Source of the DNA: Leptidea sinapis
Taxonomy: Eukaryota > Arthropoda > Insecta > Lepidoptera > Pieridae
Reading direction: 5' to 3'
Assembly (NCBI RefSeq): GCF_905404315.1
Contig: NC_066286.1
Coordinates: 875,501 to 939,500 of the forward strand
Length of the DNA stretch: 64,000 bases
Shown: positions 22,540 through 33,202 of the stretch, one piece after another
Numbering within the stretch: position 1 is the first letter of the stretch
How the letters are laid out: each line of letters opens with the position of its first letter
The notes under the pieces: model-generated
What the model was told of the DNA's origin: nothing
Databases searched by the model: none
What the model saw: only the letters and a program-made list of their open reading frames with translations
Made by a program: the position numbers and the translations under genes

Positions 22540-22665
22540 TGCAGTTACCGAGATACAGCCTGCTGCTGACAGACAGACTGACGGATGGAAGGACGGACAG
22601 ACAGCAGATTATTAGTAATAGTGTTCCCGTTTGTTATGTATGGATACGAAACCCTCACGATGAAC
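22540..22665 (+). repeat. Dispersed repeat with GACAGACAGACTGACGG run
   Basis: Contains GTTACCGAGATACAGCCTGC, a GACGGA/GACAGA-rich block and GTTCCCGTTTGTTATG. I know this type from many insect genomes, but no second copy occurs in the window. Confidence 0.4.
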
Positions 22666-23284
22666 TGTAGAATCACAACGTATTCATAATTTCATACGAT
22701 ATTGAATGTGTTATTAAAAACTTGAACAAATATATTTTATTTAAATGAAATTTCAGATAATATTTTATCTTTTGTGTGAATTGAAACCGAGCGCTTAAAA
22801 TACCACATATAATATTGAAATGAAATTTTTCCGGATAATGTCAGTGCTTTTGTTTTTGTTATTTAATGCATGATATGCACAACAGACAGGGATTGATCTG
22901 TTGAAAATACGTTCCATTGATTTAACTTTTTTAACCTTTATTATTTTGTGTTCGTTTATGTTACGAAGCGTATCTGTGACTAAATATGAATTGATTTGAA
23001 ATATTTTCTCGCGGGCTAACCGTAAGCAGGGCTTTAGAAAATACCTTTTAGAAGATTTATATTTCATACGTCTCAATACCTTAGCAGGTTGTGAACGAAA
23101 TCTAATTTATTTCCGTATTTACATTCAATCAAAGAAAATGTATTTTCATAGAAATTTTTAGCGCGCAAATTATTAAACATGAGAAACACCATAAGGCCCG
23201 GGCCCCCGGCAGTCCCGCTCGTGGTGGCCACAGTAGCAGCAAGCGACGGGCAGGGGGTGCTAGGAATCCCCAAGTTTGGCAACG

Positions 23285-23635
23285 CTACCACGACGTCGGA
23301 ACGCAGACGTGGTCGCTAACGATGCGCCTTATAATGAAGTCCATGGTCGCTCAGTGGGCAATAGTCGAATCATAGCCTAGATAGTTGCGAAACTGAACTG
23401 GCAGAGGACAGAGCACTTCGCTCGACGGACAGTTGGCTCTTGGGGTAAATTCCTCGAATGGAGACCACGTACCGGAAGACATAGTGCTGGTACGATGATG
23501 ATCTATCTCTACAAGATGGTCAATATCGCCGGAACAGGTTGAATAAGAGCAGCGCAGTACCGATCGTAATGGCGATCTTTGGGAGCCTTCGTCCAGCAGT
23601 GGACGTCTTCCGGCTGAAATGATGAAGTAGTAGTG
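23285..23635 (+). pseudogene. RTE-type LINE, C-terminal end
   Basis: Plus-strand frames include GTQTWSL near the start, then an RRTVGSWG-like stretch and an EWRPRTGRH-like stretch, then the SSAVPIVMAI region, and end with GGACGTCTTCCGGCTGAAAT and an ATGATGAAGTAG tail. RTE elements end in short ATGATG-like repeats, and two more ends of this family are at 41636 (minus) and 53360 (plus). Many indels make the frame unusable. Confidence 0.7.
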
Positions 23636-23706
23636 AGACCTCTCCAGATAATATTAGACATATTCAAACTAAAACACACCAGCATGGGGACGTTAATAAC
23701 ATAAAA

Positions 23707-24335
23707 TACAATTATATTATTACAATACTACGACTACATAAAATTAAAACTATCATTACGTGGAAGCGTAGCAAGACTACTGGCAGCATTACCGCGTTGG
23801 ATAGCAAGGCTGATCCGTTGACCGAAATAGCTGCAAGCGCTTGGGTTTCCAGTAGCCTTATTGAGGCGCGAAGATAGTATTTTGAACATTCTCCGCGCCT
23901 CTGGGCCCCACGAGCCAACTGTCTCGACACCAAACGGCACAAAGATGTATGACTCACTGAGACCAACATATTTGCGACGCTTGCTGTCTTCGGCAGTCGA
24001 AGCAGCAGCCCCAGCACCAACTGACGTAACTTGGATATGAGGAGGAGCCAGAGTGTCGACGCAAGTAGCGTCCCACACAAGCGCCCTTCCCCGTGCCCAA
24101 GCCACCAGAGTCATTCCATCAGGACGCTTGCCATCGCGGCGGGTAATACCATTTGGCTCTAAAACAGCTGGTATATTAAGAGCGGCAAATGCCCTGCGGA
24201 TGACTTCATTATTGCTGGTGTGACGACTGATACGGCCTGCCGATTTTAGGTAGGATAACCCGTGGCGTCCAAGAGCATCTATCATCATCGTGTACATGTG
24301 AAAGATGGCAACCGTAAGCATGTGAAAAGGCACTA
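23707..24335 (-). mobile_element. Retroelement 3' fragment with nuclease-like ORF
   Basis: The repeat unit that holds the ORF at 23734-24333. Its 3' end (minus strand), with AATGATAGTTTTAATTTTAT, is shared by copies at 35790, 39160 and 52328, each truncated at a different 5' point. A fixed 3' end with variable 5' truncation is the mark of target-primed reverse transcription. Confidence 0.65.
23734..24333 (-). CDS. Restriction-like endonuclease-type domain ORF (199 aa), retroelement C-terminus
   Basis: A 199-residue open frame. Around residues 37-45 it has GRISRHTSNNEVIRRA and at about 68-85 GKRPDGMTLVAWARGR followed by ALVWDATCVDT. The R-P-D, then 15 residues, then Asp arrangement resembles the PD-(D/E)XK-like nuclease at the C-terminus of restriction-like-endonuclease LINEs. 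The preceding HGLS-Y segment sits where such proteins have a zinc knuckle; one expected Cys reads Tyr. The end (FGQRISLAIQRGNAASSLAT) is repeated in other copies. I have seen similar sequences as uncharacterised proteins in invertebrates but do not know a confirmed function. No reverse transcriptase remains upstream. The start codon at 24333 is simply the first Met and is probably internal. Confidence 0.5.
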   Translation of the reverse strand: MPFHMLTVAIFHMYTMMIDALGRHGLSYLKSAGRISRHTSNNEVIRRAFAALNIPAVLEPNGITRRDGKRPDGMTLVAWARGRALVWDATCVDTLAPPHIQVTSVGAGAAASTAEDSKRRKYVGLSESYIFVPFGVETVGSWGPEARRMFKILSSRLNKATGNPSACSYFGQRISLAIQRGNAASSLATLPRNDSFNFM

Positions 24336-25036
24336 AGCGTTAGATTTCCGATCATGACAGCTCATTCTCATACAAATATTACGCCCGCACCTGTCTCAGT
24401 CCCCTTTGTAGCCATACCCCCGCGCCCCTGTACCCCGCAGGCGAGGACTCAGATAAACGGTCGGCCTATAACAATGGTGGTTATGCAACTAATGACGACA
24501 ACAATTACTATTTTATATGTAATTTTGGGTGTGTGTTTGTGTGTGTGTGTGTGTGTGTGAAATACAATAAGTAGTAGTTAAAAAAAACAAAAAACCACGC
24601 TTTTTATAGCTAACCGAACTAAAAATAGCAAAGAAATTTAAAATTAACATCAATTCCGGCCTTATCGACGATAGATGAAAATTATATAAATTAACAAAAA
24701 TTTAATTATGCAAATTGATAAATGAAATTATTTTATCAACTTAATGTATTGTCATCGGTTTTCGATAAATCTACGAAGATTGAACGAAATATGGCCGTTT
24801 AAAGTGGGTCAAAATCACGCCCAAATGAGTCGGTTACAAACAAATATACATACAGGGGAAGTTAATAAAAAGCATGTAAAAAGGAAAATTCGGTTCATAG
24901 CACAAAAATTTTGCAATATCAACCCATCAATCAACGATCAATAGTGTTTAAAAAATAGTTCGTATGTAAGGAGTCTTAATGCAATTCAGAATAAGAATAA
25001 CCTTGTAATATTATATATGTTATACAACCATAAGGT
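24336..25036. other. Flank with a (GT)n microsatellite
   Basis: A GT-rich run lies at 24528-24559. The rest is AT-rich with no supported gene. Confidence 0.5.
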
Positions 25037-25200
25037 TGTAGTATCAAGACTTCAAAGTTACACGTTATAGTGCAACCTGGCAGACTTGATGCTTTAATTG
25101 AATCTTGCTAATTGAAGGGTTACAGCCGTCTACGGGAAGCAGCTACATTCAAATATAAATTAAATTGCACTCCGTCTGATGTTTATTGCTCTATAATGGC
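25037..25200 (+). repeat. Dispersed repeat pair, member 1
   Basis: Shares CTTGCTAATTGAAGGGTTAC, AAAGTTA-C/AACGTTATAGTG and a TTATTGCT-TAT-ATG end with 32312-32465, roughly 80% alike over 160 bp by eye. No coding potential. Confidence 0.5.
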
Positions 25201-25429
25201 TTTTATAACTATAAAATTATGTATGGTGAATTGACCAAATCTGTAACTATGAGAAATAGCGAAAAGTACTAGGAGTCTCGGGACTTAGTTTGATATATTT
25301 TATTTAAGAGGAGGACAAACGAACGTACGGATCACCTGATGCTAATTGATCACCGCCGCCGACACAAAATTCTCTTGCAACACCAGAGGACAATTCGAGC
25401 AGCTCTCCGTTGCACGCTATCAAATGGTT

Positions 25430-26123
25430 TTTTTTGTTGTTTTGAGAGGAGGAAATACTGTTACGTATTTACACCCCGGAACGGGGCGTAATATGTCGGA
25501 CTCGAGTGTCCGCGTAAGCGGACGCCCCAATACGACTAAAACCTCCTCTGTGCTGTTAGCAGCCCTGGCTTTCACAGCGAAGTAGGACGTGGGCCGTGGA
25601 GGCCGCAAAGACTACGCAACAACAGTCGCGGGGCGTCTCCTAAGGAGACTCGAACCTCAGACCGGCTGTGTGCTTGTGGGAAGGAGAGAGAATGAAAATG
25701 AAAATGAAGATGAGATGAAGATGAAAAGATGAGAAGAACACACTCGCCGGCGAGTGTGGTGATGTTTAGTGTAATGTATGTAAGTATGTATGTATATGTT
25801 TATGATTGTATGTATGTATGTTTGTATGTGTGTAAGTTGTGTAAATGTTAGTGTGCATGTATGTTTGTGTTTGTGTCTGTTTGTGGAGTGTGTTTGTGGT
25901 TGTGTAAGTGGTGTATGTCAGTCCGTCAGTCAGTCCGTGTGTGAGTGAGTGTAGTGAAACGATTACAGGACGAGGACTAACGTCTCGTCGGGTATCAAAA
26001 CAATGTGTGGTGTATCTAAGGTGCGGGCCGCTGGCCATCGTCAGAGTGACGAGTGCCAGTGGTTTGCGGTGGTTGACCGCGCCTACGCCTGCGAAGGCGG
26101 TGTGTGCGTGTCTGTGTCGGTGT
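25430..26123 (-). other. Jockey-type element 3' UTR with TGTA-rich repeat
   Basis: About 690 bp from the ORF2 stop to polyA. The part at 25771-25935 is a degenerate TGTATGTA microsatellite on the plus strand (TACA on the element strand). The last 150 bases are closely related to 38265-38407. Confidence 0.7.
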
Positions 26124-28916
26124 TTATGTGGGTGTCACGTTCGCGATGGTGATGTCGTCATCCGGGTCTACCGTTACGTGTCTGGAACGTCTTATTGGGT
26201 TGAGACTATGGTGAAGGGGGGTGTACCCGCATGCCTTCCTAACCAAGATGTTGGGATGGTTAGGCGCCTTGTCAAAGAGGCGTCGCGAGATCTCTTTAAA
26301 GTGTTGAGCTATCGTCGGAAGCTCTAGGTCGCGGTGAAGGTCAACGTTTCGGATGAACCACGGAGCTCCGGTTGCCATGCGCGTGAATTTATTTTGAACT
26401 ACTTGCAAACGACGTAAGTAGCTCGGTCGGGTGTGCGCGAAAACGACGCTTGCGTATGACAGTATGGGCCGTACGATGGTTTTGTACAGCGTCACTTTGT
26501 GTTTGAGCGGAAGTTTGCTTCGCCCACACACAAGTGGATAAAGGCGACTGAGGACAAATCGGGCTCTATTGCATACCGTATCAATATGTTTCTTGAAGTT
26601 CATATTGCTGTTGAACGTGACTCCTAAGTATTTGTAATCCTTCACCCACGGTATGGGTGTTTCATACAATTTAATGACGTCGGTCGGTCGTTTTTTAGCG
26701 CGGATGCTATTCGCGTTACCGAAGAGTACCGCTGCACTCTTGGTGGGGTTCACTTCAATCCGCCATTTTCTGAACCAGTTGCCTAGTTCATCGACGGCGG
26801 CTTGAAGTACTTTAATGTTCCTGCTCAAGGTTGATCGGTTCAATAGAGCGGAGCCAAAGTAGAGTGCCGTATCGTCAGCGTACTGAGCGAGCTGGACACT
26901 CGGAAACTTGGGAATGTCGCTCGGGAAGAGCGAGAAAAGAGTGGGAGAGAGGACTGAACCCTGTGGCACGCCAGACCTGATGGGTCTGGGTGAGGATAGG
27001 GTGCCCTCTACTCGATATCGGAAGGAGCGATCAGTAAGGTAGGCTCGTATGATGCGCACGAGCCTGTCTGGAACTCCCAGTTGATATAGCTTGAATACTA
27101 AGCCGTTGTGCCATACCTTGTCGAATGCCTTCGCGACATCGAAAAACACGGCTGCCGTGGTAGCGTGAAGTTGACGCCGTACGAGAATGTACTCGGTGAG
27201 TCGGTGAGCCTGCTGGGGACACGAGTGAGCGGTTCTGAATCCGAACTGTATGTCGGGTATCAGGTTGAGCTCCGCGATGTAATGATTAAGACGCGCGAGA
27301 ATTAATCTTTCGTAAAGTTTCCCGATCGAGTTAATTAAGCTAATAGGCCTATAGCTACTCGGATTAGCTTTAGGTTTATTGGGTTTTGGGATACCGATAA
27401 CAATGGAATCCTTCCATTGTTCGGGGAACGCGCTATTAGACAATAGAATATTAAAAATGGTAACCAATAAAGTAATAAGAGTCGAGGGTAGGATTTTAAG
27501 AACCCTATTGTTTATAGTATCAGGCCTCGGGGCCTTCTTGGAGTGAAGCTCCTTAATGATTAGCTTCACCTCTTCGTAAGAGGTGGGTTTTATTACATCG
27601 CCTGAAGGGCTCAGAGCGGAGCGACGTTCAACTTCACGATCAACTTCGTCAACGTGTGCCGGGTCGGCTGCTGCATTTGGAGAGCACTGACTCTCGAGAC
27701 TATCGGCGAGGCATTCAGCCTTCTCATCGTCATCGAGCGCGGGCTGCAGTCCCGGTCTGTCCAAAGGAAGCATGACAGTGCGCGGCACCTGTTAGAACGC
27801 GCGAGGCAGCTTCCAGAAAGCCACATGTGATGGCTTAAGGTTGCCGAGCAAGCGGTCCCAACGTTCGCCGCGGAGTTCCGTGATACGTTCCCGTACCACC
27901 CGCTGTAGGTAGCGGAGGTGGCGCCTATTCTCGACCGACGGATACCTGTCGTAAAGTCTAGTGGCTCTGTGCTTCTGTGTGAGTAAGTTCCTGACCTCTG
28001 GAGGCAGGTTTAGGCGATGCGGTTGCATCGTCGGAACCTGCTTGGAGCAGGCCTTGATCCTATTCTGTATATGTGACCTCACATGAGAGATAGCACTGTG
28101 AGCTGTGTCGACCGAGTCGATGACGTCCGGTATAAGGTCAAGGTCGTCGGACTTGATAGACTCGAGATCCTTTTCCAGCCGTTGCCAGTCGATCACTGTT
28201 TTCGTCGGTGGTTGAAAGTTAACCGGTGGGCCTAGATTTAGGACGACGGGCCGGTGGTCTGACTCTAATTCGTGAAAAACCTCGATTGAATTTACATTGA
28301 GCGTTACGTTCTTAAGTAACGCAACGTCTAGAATGTCGGGTCGGTGCGCGACGTTATCCGGATAATGTGTTGGTTCGTCGGGTGCTATTACTGAAAAGTT
28401 CAGCGTGTCTGTCAGCGAATCTAATAAGATTCCGTTTCTATTTGTGGCTCTACTGTTCCAGCTGGAGTGTTTGGCGTTAAGATCGCCGCCCACTATGACT
28501 GCAGCCCCGTGGCCGAGTAATGCTTCTATATCTGTGTATAATACTTTTTTGTTGGGCGGAAGATAAGCTGAAATAACAGTGATCGGCTGGTGATTCGCCA
28601 TACTGACCCGGATGGCAGAGGCCTCGATGTTAGTGAGGACCGGAGGATCTATAGGTATACAGTGTAGAGACCTTTTAAAATAAATGAGGGTGCCGCCCAT
28701 ACGGGTGGTGCGATCATTCCTGACTAAGTTATAATTAGCGATACGCGGATCGCGTATACGTGGTTTTAGAAATGTCTCTTGCACTAAGAATAGGTCTAAT
28801 TGATGTTCGTGAGCGAACTCCTTCACCAAGTCTAGTTGAGGCTTAAGGCCTTGGGCGTTAAAATACGCTATACGGAGCGTATGTGGTTTAACCCGTCCGC
28901 TTACGTAATTAGGCAT
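26124..28916 (-). pseudogene. Jockey-type ORF2, endonuclease-reverse transcriptase with one in-frame stop
   Basis: Starts at ATG 28914-28916, overlapping ORF1 by 8 bases in another frame. Residues 1-225 form an AP endonuclease: AYFNAQGL, LVQETFL, GGDLNAKHSSW, THYPDNVAHRPDILDVAL and SDHRPVVL hold the expected Asn, Glu, Asp and His. After a linker, a TAA at 27792-27794 interrupts the frame, which continues in phase (the next codons are CAG and GTG) to 26124. The reverse transcriptase has YRPISLINSIGKLYERLI, FFDVAKAFDKVWH, RSGVPQGSVLSPTLF and QYADDTAL, so both catalytic blocks are intact. CAA to TAA by one transition is the simplest explanation. The GPDG motif reads RPDT. As it stands the full protein cannot be made without readthrough. 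Confidence 0.9.
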
Positions 28917-30582
28917 CGCGAATGTTTTTATACTTTCGCCCTATATCGGTGAGGGCACGGAATATTTTGCCGTTGTCTGCCATAACTTGCAGGAGCGACG
29001 GCGGGTCGTCCCGGACAGCATCGAGCCTGCTGGCCAGGGCTGTGATTTCATCAATGTCGAACAGCTCTGACAGTTCGAACATGAAGGCAAAGGTGCTGCC
29101 GCCTTTGTTACCTGTTGCCGCGGACTCGGGCGCCGGTGGCCTCGGTCGCGGGACCGACGCCGCCGGGCGGGACGCTAGCGGTGGCCGGAGGGGCGCAGGG
29201 GCCGCGAGAGTGGCCTCTGTGGCAGCGTTGGCAGCCGGAGGAGACCTCGCCCAGGCGTTTACCTTCGGAGGCGGTGCAGGTTTGAAGGTCGGAGTGAACT
29301 CCACCTTCTCTGCTCTGCCTTGCGGCTGGCGGCGCCCTGGGTGACGCTTGTGTTTGGGTGCCTTGGGACACCCGCGATAGCTCGCGGGGTGCCCCTTCTC
29401 CCCGCACAAGACGCAGGCCGGGGGCTCCACGCATTGCGCTGGTCGAGGGCACTCCGGCGTGCCGTGTTTTCCGAGGCACTTCACACACCTCGGGGTGTGT
29501 TCGCAGTTGCGTGCCGAGTGCCCGTATAACTGGCATCTGTGACACTGACCAGGCCCCCCGCGGTTGCGAGGAGCTTCGGCCCGGATGCCCTGAAGGGAGC
29601 AAACCAATTTAATATTAAAAATTTCCTTTCCCTCTTGCGTGAGGTCGAGGACGACGAGAACCATGTTAAATGGTTGTTTGTTGGTGGTTCCGCGCATACG
29701 GTGCACCTCGTGTGCAGGGTAACCCTGCTCTTTGAGGTCCGACATAATGTCGGCCTCGTCTAACTCTCTGGGGACGTTCCTAATAACGACCCTCAGACGC
29801 TTCTCCTCAGGCAGGGCGTACGTGTGGAAACCCACACTCAGCTCTCTAAGAAGAGATGTCAGGGCGCGGTGGTCCGCTACCTCTCTGGTCTCTAATTTGA
29901 TGAGAGATTGGTACGCCCTCGCCTGGAAGGAGAGCGTCTTCGGGATCCTATTTTTGATAACTAACCAGCGGCCTCGGTCTCCTATAAAAATAGGAGGCGG
30001 GCGCTTGGTTGGAGGCGGTACGCAGGATTTAGCGGGCGCGGGCGCGGACGCGGGAGTGGAGCCAGTCGTGGCCGCGGCTTTCTTGGCGGGTGTGCCATCA
30101 AGAGAAGGCGATTCGCGACCGCGCTTCTTTTTGCGACTGACGGTGATGAAGCCGTCAGCATCCGACGCGACACTCTCCGCTCTCGACGGTAGAGCGGTTT
30201 CCGGCTGGGCCGGTGAAGCACTGGAAGCCTGAGGGGCTTCCGTGCGGTCAGGACTGACCGCGGGGACCTTAGGGGTCGCCTGCGCGTCAAAGTACGCCTG
30301 AAGGACAGGCGGGCGGGCTGATCGGGTGATCACCTTTCTCGGTTTGACCGAGGCCACGGAGCTTGCGTCGGAGTCATTTCCTAATTCCATTTCGGATTCC
30401 CCGTCGGAACCCGAAACGTCGGATGACGAGTTATATTTGCTGGATTTCGCTTTAATAGCGGCATCCACTGTCTCGTTGATCGTTTCTTTCATTAGCGGAG
30501 CGATCTTCTCCGTAAGGAACCTATCAAGTAGAGCGCTGAAAAAGCCCTCGTCGGCAACCATTGGTGAAGCCATGGTTGTCAT
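28909..30582 (-). CDS. Jockey-type ORF1, gag-like nucleic-acid-binding protein (557 aa)
   Basis: Binds the element RNA and forms the particle that carries it to the nucleus. An N-terminal region with acidic and Ser-rich stretches (residues 45-75) and a long Pro/Ala-rich part leads to a folded region from about residue 205 (RWLVIKNRIPKTLSFQARAY) to 330, with LRVVIRNVP as in PRE_C2HC-type domains. Three zinc knuckles follow: CHRCQLYGHSARNC, CVKCLGKHGTPEC and CVLCGEKGHPASYRGC. A basic patch (KHKRHPGRRQPQGR) and a Pro/Ala-rich tail end it. The frame is open from ATG at 30582 to TAA at 28909. The next ATG on the same strand overlaps its stop. Codon use is GC-rich, unlike the flanks, which fits a recent arrival. 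Confidence 0.9.
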   Translation of the reverse strand: MTTMASPMVADEGFFSALLDRFLTEKIAPLMKETINETVDAAIKAKSSKYNSSSDVSGSDGESEMELGNDSDASSVASVKPRKVITRSARPPVLQAYFDAQATPKVPAVSPDRTEAPQASSASPAQPETALPSRAESVASDADGFITVSRKKKRGRESPSLDGTPAKKAAATTGSTPASAPAPAKSCVPPPTKRPPPIFIGDRGRWLVIKNRIPKTLSFQARAYQSLIKLETREVADHRALTSLLRELSVGFHTYALPEEKRLRVVIRNVPRELDEADIMSDLKEQGYPAHEVHRMRGTTNKQPFNMVLVVLDLTQEGKEIFNIKLVCSLQGIRAEAPRNRGGPGQCHRCQLYGHSARNCEHTPRCVKCLGKHGTPECPRPAQCVEPPACVLCGEKGHPASYRGCPKAPKHKRHPGRRQPQGRAEKVEFTPTFKPAPPPKVNAWARSPPAANAATEATLAAPAPLRPPLASRPAASVPRPRPPAPESAATGNKGGSTFAFMFELSELFDIDEITALASRLDAVRDDPPSLLQVMADNGKIFRALTDIGRKYKNIRDA

Positions 30583-31156
30583 ATTTTATAACAGGTTGAG
30601 TGGGCAACAACCCCCGCTGCCCGAGTCAGGCAGAGGGGGAATATAATAATTAAGTGAACAACTATAGTTAAGTTGTACACTTGCACATTACTAAATAATA
30701 TTGATAATTATATATTAATTAATAATAAATTAAAATTAAAAGAAATTAATAATAATAATTAAGCCTAAGACTTAGCTTTGCTGGATGTAGACTGGCTGGG
30801 CCGGAACCCCGATGCACGCTGTGCAGGCCCCCACGGAGTAGACACACACGGCACGATCTGCAACACTCACAAACACACACGATTAGCGTGCAGAATCGCG
30901 AAACACAGCACAGGTGCTAACTAACACGATCGTAAAACCGGGTAATTGTTAATTAACACAGATAATAACTAAGCTACGTTCCGCGAAGGAACGTTACAGG
31001 TGCGAGACTCAAAGAGTCCCGAACAATAGCGCGCGATAACAATAGGTAGCCCTGGTGGCCTGAGCAGATAGTGCGATAACGCAGGTAATAAAAATATTCG
31101 AAGGAGGACAGATAACGCGGCACGTGTGCTCGCGTTGCCTGCCTGAATCGAACTCT
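30583..31156 (-). promoter_or_regulatory. Jockey-type element 5' UTR, presumed internal promoter
   Basis: 574 bp between the deduced 5' end and the ORF1 ATG. Jockey elements are transcribed from an internal Pol II promoter lying in the first bases, so the promoter should be here. That is family knowledge: I see no single diagnostic element beyond the GC-richer first 150 bases and an AT-rich stretch just upstream of ORF1. Confidence 0.4.
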
Positions 31157-31650
31157 GCTATCAAATGGTTCGGACTTATGCTGGGGTGCGCTAGACTAGA
31201 CGGGTTCTAGAATAAGGAAACTGGTGATCCACTTTCATAAACTCTCGGAAAGCCGAAGTGATCGAAGTTTTGAGAGAAGCGCCTTGTGTCATACCAGATC
31301 AAAGGCCTTCGCTATATCCAGGCCAACTAAAAAGCCTTCTCTCTTGCTTCTGATTGCCACCGCTATGTAATATATGTCTATGTGTTAAGTATACCAGAAG
31401 ATCGCTTGCGGACCGACCATGGCGAAAGCTGTACTGTCGGTCATTAGTTTACTGGTGGTAGGTATATTAAGAGCGGTTAATTTTGCTCTCCATAATTTTG
31501 GAGAGTAGGGACGTAATAGCAATAGGCCTGTAATTAGCCGGATCTGAACTGCCTAGTTTTTTTGGAGTCCGGGACTACCCCCTTTGAATATGAGTCCCGG
31601 AATAAACGCATTCGCACCAGCGTCAACTCAGAGGCACACGTTCTAATCAG

Positions 31651-32311
31651 GCCTTAAAACTGATTTTTTATAAATTATTTTTCCTAGCCGGGAACCGAAT
31701 TTAAAAAAAGAATTAAACACAACTTCACTACACCATTCGACAGTGTTGCTAATAAGGATCAAATTCTGGAATGTAATGCCATGCGGCCATCTTAAATAAA
31801 CTGCTTCTAATTTTAAGGTATTCACACGTGTACCTTGTTTGCATGTAGCTGCATTCCAAGTTGTGTTTCGGTGTGAAGGGCGCCGTAGCTAGTGACATTA
31901 CGGGGCTACTAAGGAATGACTTAACTTACCTATTTTTACAGTATAATGTTATATTCGTAGTTAGTATTTTTATTGTAATAAGTCTTATACTTTTTATATC
32001 AAGTTTTGGATCATTAATATCGTTTATCTTCCTATTCACAATACTAATAATTACACTAATATATAAGTGATCACCGACGAGTTCTTTCTCGTAAATTTCA
32101 TTTTATTAAATCATAATTCAGCTATATCATAATTCAACTGGAACAGACAGACTTAACAGAAACAAATTAAAATTGGAAAAGTCTAATCTCAATAATAATA
32201 TTTATTTATATACTTAAATTTCATTTATTTGCACAGAGTACTCGGATTATTGAATTAACTCAGTATTAAACTTAAACCATTATAATCTAAGCACGTGAAA
32301 GTCTAGTATCA
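31651..32311. other. No clear feature
   Basis: A short remnant of repeat R (GTGAAGGGCGCCGTAGC at 31872-31890) is followed by a 69-codon hydrophobic frame (31861-32070) rich in Ile, Leu and Phe. The base composition alone explains it; I do not call it a gene. Confidence 0.3.
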
Positions 32312-32465
32312 AAACACCTCAAAGTTATAAGTTATAGTGCGACCTGGCGGACTTGATGGTTTAATTTAATCTTGCTAATTGAAGGGTTACAGCCGACTGT
32401 AGATCGAGGCTACGTAAAGACGTTAATGGAACTTTGCTCCATCTGATCTTTATTGCTGTATGATG
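32312..32465 (+). repeat. Dispersed repeat pair, member 2
   Basis: Partner of 25037-25200, sharing CTTGCTAATTGAAGGGTTAC at its centre. Confidence 0.5.
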
Positions 32466-32931
32466 ATTTTAGAGGATATATTAAAAGCGGTTCACTCGTC
32501 GCCCGCTACGTAGATTTTTTCAATTTGTCAAATTCATATGACGAATGCACATTTTTTCTACGCTTCACAAGGCCAGCAACGATCTTATCATTCCTCTGCT
32601 ATTACAAGAATGGGCACTATCAGTTGACCCGTTTTGATGCTAGATTTTTTGTTAGTTTCTAGTCCGAAGACATCATAACAATCTCTGTCGTAAAATAGCG
32701 ATGCTCTTTTAGTTGTATTTTGGTCTGATGGGTATGAGATAAGCATAGTTTTTTTTTCGGATTAAAGGGTATAGTTACCGCATGACCAAGAGAATTCATG
32801 ACATCACCTTGACATGGATACCATGATTATTATGGCAATCAGTCATAAATAAAGATCTGCAAACTTACTGTCACTATAATGGGCTGTAGACATCTACATG
32901 TTCTGAAAGCTACTCCCATAAAAAACCTTTA

Positions 32932-33197
32932 CGGCCTTACAATTAATAAACTAGGTATAAAGTTAAACCTGAGAGTAAGCTAAGAATACGCAAAATGTTT
33001 ACAAATAGACATTTCGCTTATGATTGGTTTATTCGAACGGACATTGTTTCCGGCGTTTCTTTGCAAGGCTGCTTGATATTCGGAAATCTTCAGAATTATC
33101 ATTGTATTGACAGTGTTGTCAGCGATATAATCCAAATTTTTCATATTCATGGTTTATTCTTAGGTAAAACTTAAGACCAATTTTATTTGTTAGGTCG
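32932..33197. mobile_element. MITE with TTA duplication, copy 1 (266 bp)
   Basis: Ends CGGCCTTACAA and, inverted, CGACCTAACAAA, flanked by TTA on both sides (32929-32931 and 33198-33200). The central 90 bases match 59156-59417 (CAGAATTATCATTGTATTGA). The TTA duplication is like PIF/Harbinger-type elements. Confidence 0.65.
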
Positions 33198-33202
33198 TTA
33201 AT

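Larger units (their letters stand above)
25430..31156 (-). mobile_element. Full-length Jockey-type LINE with 14-bp target-site duplication
   Basis: About 5.7 kb on the minus strand: 5' UTR (31156-30583), ORF1, ORF2, 3' UTR and polyA (T-run at 25428-25435). The direct repeat GCTATCAAATGGTT is at 25416-25429 and 31157-31170. The T at the left edge is shared with the polyA, so the duplication is 12-14 bp. Flanking copy F is continuous across it. Two ORFs with a three-knuckle gag-like protein and an AP endonuclease-RT place it in the Jockey clade. A short copy of its 3' end is at 38265-38407. Confidence 0.9.
25305..31650 (-). mobile_element. APE-type LINE copy F (decayed), split by the Jockey element
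   Basis: Left piece 25305-25429 is the 3' UTR, and right piece 31157-31650 is reverse-transcriptase sequence including CTCCATAATTTTGGAGAGTA (complement of the LLSKIMES region). The two pieces join exactly where copies B and D read CCATTTGACCGCGTGCAACG (15124-15143). A further deletion lies inside the right piece (between the fingers/palm region and GCGCACCCC), and another in the left piece. F was already decaying when the Jockey element landed. Confidence 0.82.

Noticed and set aside
23073..23291. Small minus-strand frame in a GC-rich patch (about 23190-23285)
   Set aside because: Pro/Ala/Thr-rich composition without a family motif; I cannot separate gene, repeat and chance.
29108..29612. 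Long open frames on both strands inside Jockey ORF1
   Set aside because: They overlap the zinc-knuckle coding frame and exist because the region is GC-rich; no motif of their own.
31861..32070. Hydrophobic 69-codon frame as a small membrane protein
   Set aside because: Composition follows local AT richness and it starts inside a repeat-R remnant.
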